The notes under the pieces are model-generated. The model worked only from the letters and a program-made list of their open reading frames with translations. It did not search any database and had not been told where the DNA came from. Made by a program: the position numbers and the translations under genes. Of a DNA stretch of 32,723 nt, positions 23,149-30,247 are shown piece after piece. Each line of letters begins with the position of its first letter. Position 1 is the first letter of the stretch. This DNA comes from an uncultured Verrucomicrobiota bacterium (GTDB lineage: Bacteria; Verrucomicrobiota; Kiritimatiellia; RFP12; UBA1067). The stretch lies in NCBI GenBank assembly GCA_947305585.1, contig CAMZDY010000002.1, positions 1-32,723 of the forward strand, written 5' to 3'.

Positions 23149-23178
23149 ATTTTACCAAAAATACCACCTGTTTGTCAA
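23149..23178 (-). promoter_or_regulatory. Promoter for lpxC: TTGACA, 18 bp, TAAAAT
   Basis: TTGACA (23178-23173) and TAAAAT (23154-23149), 18 bp apart. It lacks the C/G-centred spacer and the TGA of the other promoters. The TAA of the -10 is the stop codon of the CPBP protease gene and the preceding bases encode its last residues (WYFW). The lpxC ATG begins 7 nt after the -10. Confidence 0.75.
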
Positions 23179-23703
23179 TATGACATACACCCCCAATGCA
23201 AGATTGGTGGTGACGTGTCCCGCGATGGCGGAAGCGAGTCCCTTGCGCAAATACAGCGCAAAATAAACGGCTCCGGCCACCAAAGCGCAAAAATACTTGT
23301 CGTGCTCGACGGCGAAAAGCGCAAGCATGATGAGCGCGGCCGACCGACGGGACCAACTCTCTGCGAGCCAGTTGTAGAGCCAGTCGCGAAAAAACAGCTC
23401 TTCGGCCGTTGCGATCACCAAAGCGCTCCCCAGGAGCTGGATGTAGGGATGCGGCACCGCCGGTTTCTCCGCCACCTGCACCCAGCCGAACGCCTCCGGC
23501 GCGATCCAGACAAGGAACACGGCGAGCCCCGCGAAAACCCCCGCCACCACTCCTCTCCATTCCAGCTTGAACCCCTTCCGGCAGCGCCACGCCAGCGGCA
23601 CCAGGAGAATCCCCGAGCAGACGGTCCTCAGCCAATAGGGGAGCCCCGCCATCATGAGCACCATCCAGACGACGTACGGCCCTAGCTTGAGAACGTTTTC
23701 CAC
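23152..23703 (-). CDS. CPBP family intramembrane metalloprotease
   Basis: 183 aa, multi-pass. The three catalytic motifs of the CAAX-protease/bacteriocin-processing family are present: EELFFRDW (E101, E102, R106), FAVEHD (H134) and HVTTN (H163, N167). Bacterial members are often used for peptide processing or immunity; a target is not evident. The start is a GTG at 23703 overlapping the RluA-type gene by 22 nt; an ATG at 23664 is an alternative but would clip the first membrane helix. The stop codon doubles as part of the lpxC -10. Confidence 0.85.
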   Translation of the reverse strand: MENVLKLGPYVVWMVLMMAGLPYWLRTVCSGILLVPLAWRCRKGFKLEWRGVVAGVFAGLAVFLVWIAPEAFGWVQVAEKPAVPHPYIQLLGSALVIATAEELFFRDWLYNWLAESWSRRSAALIMLALFAVEHDKYFCALVAGAVYFALYLRKGLASAIAGHVTTNLALGVYVILTNRWYFW

Positions 23704-24314
23704 TCCCCGCTCCTCATTTTCACCTTGAGTTCTTTCGCGTGCAGATACAGCCGGTCGGCCTTGCGCGCGCCGTACTTCACGTCACCCTTCACCGGATGCC
23801 CCGCCTCCGCGAAATGCACCCGGATCTGGTTCTTGCGTCCCGTTTTGAGCTTCACCTCCACCCGATCCCCCACCCGGCGCCATTCCGTGATGGCCAGTTT
23901 CCCGCCTTCGTCCGGCCCGACGCTCCGCACCTTCATCGTCTTGGGATCGTCCTTGAGGAAACTCTCGAACCGGCCTTCCTCCGCCTCCAGCTTGCCTTCC
24001 ACCTTGGCGATATACGTCTTTTCCGTCAGCTCGCTCCAGTTGTCCCGGTACCAGTCGGCCGTCGCCTCGTCCTTGGCGAACATCATCACCCCCGACGTCT
24101 CCCGGTCCAGCCGGTGCACCAGCCAGACGCGCTTTTTCGACTTCGCCTGCCCCTTGCGCACGTAGTCGTTGAGGATGTTTTCGGCCGTCGCCTGACTCTC
24201 CCTCGCCGCGCGCCCCGTCACCTTGGTGTGCGTGGTGAGCAGTCCCGCCGGCTTGTCGATGACGATTATCCGCTCGTCCTCGTAGAGAATGTCGAATGGC
24301 AGACGCGGCCTCAT
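23682..24314 (-). CDS. RluA-type pseudouridine synthase
   Basis: 210 aa. YEDERIIVIDKPAGLLTTHT is the conserved N-terminal strand, and VHRLDRETSGVMMFAK (H67-K80) carries the catalytic Asp70. TGRKNQIRVHFAEAGHPVKGDVKYG is the RNA-binding C-terminal motif. No S4 domain, so it is a compact RluA/RluC-type enzyme; whether the target is rRNA or tRNA cannot be told. It overlaps nadE by ATGA. Confidence 0.92.
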   Translation of the reverse strand: MRPRLPFDILYEDERIIVIDKPAGLLTTHTKVTGRAARESQATAENILNDYVRKGQAKSKKRVWLVHRLDRETSGVMMFAKDEATADWYRDNWSELTEKTYIAKVEGKLEAEEGRFESFLKDDPKTMKVRSVGPDEGGKLAITEWRRVGDRVEVKLKTGRKNQIRVHFAEAGHPVKGDVKYGARKADRLYLHAKELKVKMRSGEWKTFSS

Positions 24315-25312
24315 CGGAAGATTTCCGGCACCCCCAGATCGGACGGCACCGCGAACCCGTGCGGCCCCAGATCGAACGGAAACACCCGCACCCCGTCGGG
24401 CGAACAGTTGCGCTTGAACGCCTGGGTGAAGAAACGACGGATGAAGATGTCGAGCGTGCGATCGATCTCCGCCTCGCCGAAACGTCCCCGGAAATACTCC
24501 TTCGCGCTCGACGCAAGCTCCGCCCGGCCCATCTCGTTCATGACGAAATTCCAGAGGAAGAAGTCGTGCAGCTCGTAGGGCCCCACCGTCTTTTCCGTCT
24601 GCTGTCCGGGAAGGAGTTCGGGACTGATGGGAGTGGCGACGATATCCAAGATCGCCTCGGCCGCCAGCCCCGGATGCTTCCGGGCCCACCATTCGCACAT
24701 CTTGCGCACGATCGTCTTGGGAATGCCCGCGTTCACCCCGAAATGCGACATCTGGTCGCCGTTGTACGTGCACCACCCGAGCGCGATCTCAGACATATCC
24801 CCCGTGCCCAGATTGAGCGCGTTATGCATGTTGGCTTTGTCGAAGAGGATCAAGGTGCGCATGCGCGCCTGCGCGTTTTCGAAGGTGATGTCGGGTGTCT
24901 TGCCGTCGTGTCCGATGTCCTTGAAGTGCTGGCGGCACGCCTTGACGATCGAAATCGTCTCGCACTTGAGACCCAGCCCCTCCGCCAGCTTCTCCGCGTT
25001 GCCCTTCGTCCGGCCCGTCGTGCCGAAACCCGGCATCGTATAAAGACGGATCCCCGCCTTGTCGAGTTTCAGTTCCCGGAACGCCGCCTCCGCCACCAGA
25101 CAGGCCAGCGTGGAGTCGAGTCCGCCCGACAGCCCCAGACAGACGTTCCGGCACTTGATGGCCTTGAGCCGGGTTTTGAGTCCCTTGACCTGCGTCTTGA
25201 AGACGTCCGCCGCCTTGCAGGGAAACGGCTCCACGCTCCCCTTCTTGGCCGGCCGCCCCAAGAAACCCCGGTGCGTCTTCAGGCTCCCCACGTCGACTTC
25301 CGGCTTTTTCAT
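24311..25312 (-). CDS. nadE: NAD+ synthetase, synthetase domain only
   Basis: 333 aa. NadE amidates nicotinic acid adenine dinucleotide. The P-loop SGGLDS (62-67) and the GFGTTGRTKGNAEKLAEGLG, TFENAQARMRTLILFDKAN, NLGTGDMSEIALGWCTYNGDQMSHFGVNAGIPKT segments closely follow the synthetase half of the large glutamine-dependent enzymes (mycobacterial type). The N-terminal nitrilase-like glutaminase domain of about 300 residues is absent; the open frame upstream belongs to another gene. It may use free ammonia or a separate glutaminase. It overlaps the YeaD-like gene by ATGA. Confidence 0.9.
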   Translation of the reverse strand: MKKPEVDVGSLKTHRGFLGRPAKKGSVEPFPCKAADVFKTQVKGLKTRLKAIKCRNVCLGLSGGLDSTLACLVAEAAFRELKLDKAGIRLYTMPGFGTTGRTKGNAEKLAEGLGLKCETISIVKACRQHFKDIGHDGKTPDITFENAQARMRTLILFDKANMHNALNLGTGDMSEIALGWCTYNGDQMSHFGVNAGIPKTIVRKMCEWWARKHPGLAAEAILDIVATPISPELLPGQQTEKTVGPYELHDFFLWNFVMNEMGRAELASSAKEYFRGRFGEAEIDRTLDIFIRRFFTQAFKRNCSPDGVRVFPFDLGPHGFAVPSDLGVPEIFR

Positions 25313-26214
25313 TGCGCGAGCGTGCTCTGGATGGCGGCAGTGAGCGTGTGGCTCTCGCCGGGCTGTAGGATGAACGCTTCGTCGCGCCACAGGGTGGCCG
25401 GCTCCACGCACAGGAACTTCTTCCAGTCGTCTTCCGCCAGATCGTAGATTTCCTTGGGTCCGGGATTCCAGACGACCAGTTTCTTGTTGCCGTCCGAAAC
25501 GAGCGCGATCGCCCGCTTGAGTCCGTTGTCGATCAGCGCGAACTCGTGCTTGGGCTCGGCCTTGAGCCGGATCACGTGGTCGGCTTCGGTATCGGTCTTG
25601 AAGTCGCCCGCAAAGGTATGCGTACTCATGTCGCGCGCGTCGATGTACTCCAGGCCCTCCACGCCCTTCACCTCGCACAAATTGCGGTCCATCACCCGGA
25701 AATACGGATGGAACCCTTCGGTGAGCGTCATCTCCTCCGTCCCCGTGTTCTTGGTGGTCAAGGTCAGATTGAGCTTCATCGACACCGAAATGCGGTATTC
25801 GAGCTCGAAATCGTTCTTCCACACGCTGCGCGTCTCGTCGTCGGACTTGAGCCCCAGCACGATTTCGGTCATCTCCTCCGAATAGGAGCTGCCCTTCACC
25901 TCGAACACGCAGAACCGCGCGAACCCGTGCGACTTCGATCCCGGCTCGCCGCTCTTGCCGAACCAAGGCCAGCACAAGGGGCAGCCGCCATGCACCTCCT
26001 TGCCGCGCACGTAGTCTTTGTACGCGCTCCGGAAGAGTACGGGCGAGTGTCCGGTGGGACGGTACGACAGCACGTTCGCCCCCAGAAGCGACACTTCCGC
26101 CGTGCCGAACTGGTTGGAGAGCACCACCTCCGGATAGCCGCCCAGTCCCTCGTGGAACACGATGCGTCCCGGCGCGCCGTAGCGGGTGTTGAGTTCAAAT
26201 ATGTTGATGTTCAC
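25309..26214 (-). CDS. YeaD-like hexose-6-phosphate mutarotase / aldose 1-epimerase family
   Basis: 301 aa of the galactose-mutarotase beta-sandwich fold. GGCPLCWPWFG and SHGFAR match the YeaD subfamily, which interconverts alpha and beta hexose 6-phosphates. TEGFHPYFRV holds the second conserved His, and CVEPA the C-terminal catalytic Glu. The start is GTG at 26214 inside the end of rlmI (20-nt overlap). It could feed sugar phosphates from glycan breakdown into metabolism. Confidence 0.9.
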   Translation of the reverse strand: MNINIFELNTRYGAPGRIVFHEGLGGYPEVVLSNQFGTAEVSLLGANVLSYRPTGHSPVLFRSAYKDYVRGKEVHGGCPLCWPWFGKSGEPGSKSHGFARFCVFEVKGSSYSEEMTEIVLGLKSDDETRSVWKNDFELEYRISVSMKLNLTLTTKNTGTEEMTLTEGFHPYFRVMDRNLCEVKGVEGLEYIDARDMSTHTFAGDFKTDTEADHVIRLKAEPKHEFALIDNGLKRAIALVSDGNKKLVVWNPGPKEIYDLAEDDWKKFLCVEPATLWRDEAFILQPGESHTLTAAIQSTLAQ

Positions 26215-27343
26215 GCAGTATCGCTCCTTTCAGATAAAGTCCTTCGGGGAAATTCAGCGCCACCGGATGGTCGGCGGCCTGACGCGTCCGCCCCACAATC
26301 TGGAAACTCCGCTTGGCATCTATGGCGGCCTCGCGCAGAATCTGGTCGAAAAACTCCGGCGTCATCGCGCCCGAACAAGAGAACGTGGCCAGTATCCCGC
26401 CCGGCTTCAACAGTTTCATCGCGAGGAGGTTGATGTCCTTGTAGCCCCGCGCCGCCTTCATGAGCTGGCTTTTCGACTCCGCGAACTTGGGCGGATCCAA
26501 GACGATCAGATCGAACGACCGCCCCGCGTCCCGGCAGTTCCGCAGATACTTGAACACGTCCGCATTGACGGTTTCGCACTCCACCCCGTTCAAGGCCGCG
26601 TTCTTCCGGGCCAGCTCCAGCGCCCCCTCGGAGAGGTCCACCTGCGTCACCTTCGTCGCCCCCGCCTTGGCCGCGTAGACGCCGAATCCACCCGTGTAGG
26701 AAAAGCAGTTGAGCACCTCGCGCCCCGCCGCCAGCTCCCCCACGAGACGCCGCGCCTCGCGTTGGTCGAGATAAAACCCCGTCTTGTGCCCGGCGCGCAC
26801 GTCCACCAGAAACTTGATCCCGTTCTCCGCGATCTCGATCAAATCCGGCGCCTCCTCGCCCCAGACCGGACGCCACTTGGGCTCCGTGACGAGCCCCTCC
26901 TTGCGGCGCGACTCGTTGTCGAGCCGTTCCGAAACGCTTTTGACGCCCTCGATGCGCTTGAGCCCCTCGACGATCCGGTCGCGATAGAACTCCGCCAAAG
27001 CCGAAGTGAACTGGCACACTATATGCCCGTCGTACCAGTCGGCCACGAGACCCGGGATGCCGTCGTTCTCCGCATTCACTAGCCGCACGCCCGCGCCCGG
27101 CTCCACGCGACGCGACGCGATCGCCCGCGCCAACAGCTCCTCCACCTCGCCCTTCAGGAGCCGCACCCGGATCATGCTGGCGGGTGAATATACGCCCTCT
27201 CCGAGCTTCGTCCCTTCCGCGCTTCGCACCTCCACCGCTTCGACCGCGCTCGAAGCGGGACCCGCGATCGCCCCGGAGAAGATCCAGGGGTGGCCCGCCA
27301 TTACGCTATGGTCGCGTCCCGGCTTGAGCGTGATGGAGATCAT
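26195..27343 (-). CDS. rlmI: RlmI-like 23S rRNA (cytosine-C5) methyltransferase
   Basis: 382 aa from the ATG at 27343, which overlaps the GH84-like stop (ATGA). An N-terminal PUA domain (GHPWIFSGAI...) precedes an EEHEE-like middle domain and a Rossmann methyltransferase: LNCFSYTGGFGVYAAKAGA binds SAM, VLDPPKF is motif IV and ATFSCSG contains the catalytic Cys region. RlmI makes m5C1962 in E. coli 23S rRNA; the equivalent target here is inferred. Confidence 0.92.
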   Translation of the reverse strand: MISITLKPGRDHSVMAGHPWIFSGAIAGPASSAVEAVEVRSAEGTKLGEGVYSPASMIRVRLLKGEVEELLARAIASRRVEPGAGVRLVNAENDGIPGLVADWYDGHIVCQFTSALAEFYRDRIVEGLKRIEGVKSVSERLDNESRRKEGLVTEPKWRPVWGEEAPDLIEIAENGIKFLVDVRAGHKTGFYLDQREARRLVGELAAGREVLNCFSYTGGFGVYAAKAGATKVTQVDLSEGALELARKNAALNGVECETVNADVFKYLRNCRDAGRSFDLIVLDPPKFAESKSQLMKAARGYKDINLLAMKLLKPGGILATFSCSGAMTPEFFDQILREAAIDAKRSFQIVGRTRQAADHPVALNFPEGLYLKGAILREHQHI

Positions 27344-28905
27344 TGGCGGAAAAGCTTCTCCACCTCGGGTTCGACCGCCAAAGTGCCGGTCCGGGGCGGC
27401 TTCACCTGCCTGGCGTCGTTCGGGAAAGTGGCCGCGCGGAACTTCTCCACATGCTTGATGGCGTTCTCGCGCCGGATCTCCTCCAGCTGTTGCACCTCCT
27501 TGCGGATGTGCTTGCGCTCCAGTTCGCCCGTGGCCGCATTCATCGCCTGGAGCTTGAGGCCCATCTTGGCGAGACAGTCGAGGTCGTTGATCCAGCCTTC
27601 CAGTTCCCACCAGAGCTTCGGTTCCTCCATCGGCAGCTTGCGCTTCAATACGTCCATCGCCTCCACGATCTCCTCGAAGGTCCAGTCGCCCACGCTCTCT
27701 TCGCGACGATACCCCTGACTGTTGCCCTGCGCCTGGTCGGAATTGTGCGTGGCGAACACCTTCATCGCCTTGGCCACCTCCTCGTCCGGATAGATCGCCT
27801 TGAACGCATCCTTCCAGTTCTGCTCCGAATCGAACGCCCCCGTGTTCCAGCACCAGTCCGCCACGCCGAAGAGCGCCACCTTGTTGGCCTCGCAGTTCTC
27901 CATCGGATTCGTCACGAACCCGGAGAATTCCGACCGCTCCAGCCCATACGTGCGCCCCATCAGCACCTTGGAGCGGCAATAGTCGTTCACCGGCCAGTTC
28001 CACCACACGAAAGGCGGCCTCCGGTACGACCGCGCCACCTTCTGCGCATCGGCCGAGAGGATGTCGTAGCAAACCTCTCTGCCCGTCCAGATGATCATCG
28101 TCTTCGGGTCCAGCTTTTCGCCCAAAGTCTTCGTGTAGGCGTGCTCGCCCCGTCCCCAGTAGACATTGGGGCACATGATCATCGGGAACACCCCGCCCTT
28201 CGCCTCGAGATGCCGCCACATGAGATTGCAGATCTTGGCGTGGAATTCCGCGTCCGCGTCGCCGAAGTCGTCGAAGAACGCCGCGAACGCCCGCACGCCG
28301 AGGTCGTACATCGCGTCCAGTTTCCGGATGAGCGCCTCGGTGTCCTCGCGCTCCGCCTCGCCGCCCTTGCGGAAGCCTCCGCCCAGATGGATGGCCCAGT
28401 AGAACCGGATCTTGTTCTTGCGCGCCACGTCCAGCAGCCGCTGGAAGTCCTTGGCCTCGTCTTCGGGATACGGCTCGCGCCACTTCTCGTGGTGGTAGGG
28501 ATCGTCCTTGGGTCCGTAGAGGAACAGGTTCAGTTTGTTCCGCCCCATGAACTCCATCGTCGAAATCCTGCCCTCGGTGCCCCAGGGCCGTCCGTAATAC
28601 CCTTCCACCACACCGCGCAGACCGATGTCGGGACTGTCCTTGATCACGAGATTGGGCAGTTCCTTCAACTTCGGCGCGAGCTGATTCAGGGTCTGGCGCG
28701 CGTAGAACGCCCCCGAGTCGCCGCCCGCCCGGATCTCCGCCACGCCGTTCGTGAGCGTGAGCGAATACTCCTCCGGGCCCATCGTTTCGTCCACGGCCGA
28801 AAGTACCACATAGTCCTCCGACCCGAAACTTCCGGGCAACTCCGAAACCTCCTTCGGCACCGGATACACTCCAATCGCCGCCGACAACAAGACAATATTA
28901 ATCAT
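27340..28905 (-). CDS. GH84-like beta-N-acetylglucosaminidase (O-GlcNAcase family)
   Basis: 521 aa. A short hydrophobic N-terminus (MINIVLLSAAIGV) may act as a signal peptide. It is followed by a GH20b-like domain (about 15-90, ending in GAFYARQTLNQL), then the catalytic barrel with VVEGYYGRPW (100-108) and the Asp-Asp pair in AFFDDFGDAD (D212, D213), both hallmarks of GH84/NagZ-unrelated hyaluronidase-type enzymes using substrate assistance. A helical C-terminal region follows. It would release terminal GlcNAc from glycoproteins or mucin. The ATG lies 10 nt after the -10, with no Shine-Dalgarno. It heads the operon ending at the CPBP protease. Confidence 0.88.
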   Translation of the reverse strand: MINIVLLSAAIGVYPVPKEVSELPGSFGSEDYVVLSAVDETMGPEEYSLTLTNGVAEIRAGGDSGAFYARQTLNQLAPKLKELPNLVIKDSPDIGLRGVVEGYYGRPWGTEGRISTMEFMGRNKLNLFLYGPKDDPYHHEKWREPYPEDEAKDFQRLLDVARKNKIRFYWAIHLGGGFRKGGEAEREDTEALIRKLDAMYDLGVRAFAAFFDDFGDADAEFHAKICNLMWRHLEAKGGVFPMIMCPNVYWGRGEHAYTKTLGEKLDPKTMIIWTGREVCYDILSADAQKVARSYRRPPFVWWNWPVNDYCRSKVLMGRTYGLERSEFSGFVTNPMENCEANKVALFGVADWCWNTGAFDSEQNWKDAFKAIYPDEEVAKAMKVFATHNSDQAQGNSQGYRREESVGDWTFEEIVEAMDVLKRKLPMEEPKLWWELEGWINDLDCLAKMGLKLQAMNAATGELERKHIRKEVQQLEEIRRENAIKHVEKFRAATFPNDARQVKPPRTGTLAVEPEVEKLFRQ

Positions 28906-28915
28906 AGTACTTCAT

Positions 28916-28944
28916 ATTATATCATATCCCGCCCGAAAAAGCAA
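28916..28944 (-). promoter_or_regulatory. Promoter for the GH84-like operon: TTGCTT, 17 bp, TATAAT
   Basis: TTGCTT (28944-28939), the 17-bp spacer TTTCGGGCGGGATATGA and TATAAT (28921-28916). It is divergent from the next promoter; the two -35 elements are 44 bp apart. The -10 ends 10 nt before the ATG. Confidence 0.85.
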
Positions 28945-28988
28945 GGGTTTTCTTGGATAAAAGGCTAAAGGAAATGTGCGATTGACTA

Positions 28989-29017
28989 TTGCGGTTTCGG
29001 GCGAAATATGATATAAT
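28989..29017 (+). promoter_or_regulatory. Promoter for the HTH protein: TTGCGG, 17 bp, TATAAT
   Basis: TTGCGG (28989-28994), the 17-bp spacer TTTCGGGCGAAATATGA and TATAAT (29012-29017). A second possible -35, TTGACT, lies at 28982-28987. The ATG at 29026 begins 8 nt after the -10, so the transcript is probably leaderless. It is the only plus-strand member of the promoter family. Confidence 0.85.
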
Positions 29018-29025
29018 ATACGGTC

Positions 29026-30108
29026 ATGAAACAAGAAGTGAAAGTTTTCGATTTCGATCTGGCCGTGCGCGAACAGTACGAGGCGGTAGTGGCGGGCGCC
29101 ACCATGCAGATGAGCGGCTGGGAGGACGAAGAGCCAGCCGCCATCCGGCGCATCCTCCGCTCGCCCGAACGCGCCAACCGGTTTTTGGAGAGTTTGGAGC
29201 GCGTCAACCGCTTCGTGAAGGAGGAGCTCCTCCGCTATCCCCCTACCAAGGCAACGCATCAACTCCTCAACCAGATGGCCAAATATTATTCGTGCTGCGC
29301 CGTCTTCTGCGCCATTTGGCTCTCGCGCAACGCCCTCAAGGTGTATCTGCACGACCAGAAACGCCTCCCGGGCACGCCCGAAACGACGGCCGAGGATATC
29401 TTGAGCGCCACCGAAGACCCGCAGGGACTCCTTTCGTCGCTCTATTCGCTCTACCATGTGCTCTACAATTGTCCGCGCGACGAACTCATCGCCGACTATC
29501 GCGGCGTAGTGGAGGAGTTTCTGGAGGACTATCTCGATATCTGCCTCGCGGTGGCGGACGATCCCGAGGTGCGCAAACTGAGGGACTATCTGCGCGATTT
29601 CTTCGCTTACGAATACCAGCCGGTGATGACCCGCCCCACCTCCTGGGCCGAGTATAACGAACTCCCGGAAATGAAGTTTCCCGAGCTCGCCGCGCGCTGG
29701 AAAGAAGCCGTCTTGAGCTACTCCATCTCCTTCGCCAAACGCCACGACACCCAGAAACTGGCCGATGGCGTCCACCAGATGATGGAAAAGGAAGTGGAGG
29801 GCTTTGTGGAGTTCTTGCGCCGTAGGTTATGGAACTTCTTCACCTTCAAAGGCGCCAAAAAGTTCAGCCAAAAAGAGGTTGGCACTATTTTTGGCGTAAC
29901 GGCATCGGTAGTATCCGACTGGGAAAACGGACGCACCGCCGCCCCGACCTCCTTCGATGGCAGCCTAACCTACACCAAAGCCTTGCGGATCAAAGGCGAT
30001 ACCGAAGCGTTGAAATTTATCGCCGAGGAATACCGCCGCAAACGCGACTACAAGGACGTCTACTCCACCAAAAACCGCGTCTCATTCGACGACCGCTACC
30101 ACCGCTAA
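29026..30108 (+). CDS. Unknown protein with C-terminal XRE-like helix-turn-helix
   Basis: 360 aa, not recognised. Residues 1-270 are mostly helical, acidic, without membrane segments; a paired Cys (YYSCCAVFCAIWL, about 88-100) is notable. Around residues 283-308 FSQKEVGTIFGVTASVVSDWENGRTAAP is a classic XRE/Cro helix-turn-helix, placed at the C-terminus rather than the usual N-terminus. From about 29820 the DNA is less GC-rich than the body of the gene, so the DNA-binding part may have been acquired separately. It is leaderless and divergent from the GH84 operon, whose promoter it could regulate. The convergent neighbour is a DUF1016 nuclease. Confidence 0.75.
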   Translation: MKQEVKVFDFDLAVREQYEAVVAGATMQMSGWEDEEPAAIRRILRSPERANRFLESLERVNRFVKEELLRYPPTKATHQLLNQMAKYYSCCAVFCAIWLSRNALKVYLHDQKRLPGTPETTAEDILSATEDPQGLLSSLYSLYHVLYNCPRDELIADYRGVVEEFLEDYLDICLAVADDPEVRKLRDYLRDFFAYEYQPVMTRPTSWAEYNELPEMKFPELAARWKEAVLSYSISFAKRHDTQKLADGVHQMMEKEVEGFVEFLRRRLWNFFTFKGAKKFSQKEVGTIFGVTASVVSDWENGRTAAPTSFDGSLTYTKALRIKGDTEALKFIAEEYRRKRDYKDVYSTKNRVSFDDRYHR

Positions 30109-30121
30109 ACGCGAAAATCGC

Positions 30122-30247
30122 CATCATCGTCTGCCGCACCATCTGCTTGGTCGGCTGCATGTGGCACTGCAAGAACCTGATGCGCTCGCACTGATCCTCG
30201 ATGCGCCGGCGTTGCGCCTCATTGTCCTTTCCCTGTGTCCGCCCCAA
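30122..30247 (-). pseudogene. Possible small coding remnant downstream of the DUF1016 nuclease
   Basis: A minus-strand frame from a TTG at 30247, overlapping the end of the nuclease gene, has codons typical of local genes (third-position G/C) down to about 30122 and reads ...GKDNEAQRRRIEDQCERIRF...MQPTKQMVRQ. It then runs on into antisense of the HTH gene to about 30017. No family is recognised. It may be a gene fragment or chance. Confidence 0.25.

Noticed and set aside
28912..29775. Minus-strand frame of 287 codons opposite the HTH gene
   Set aside because: Its end lies in the divergent promoter region and its translation has no domain; the plus strand has a promoter and an HTH domain.
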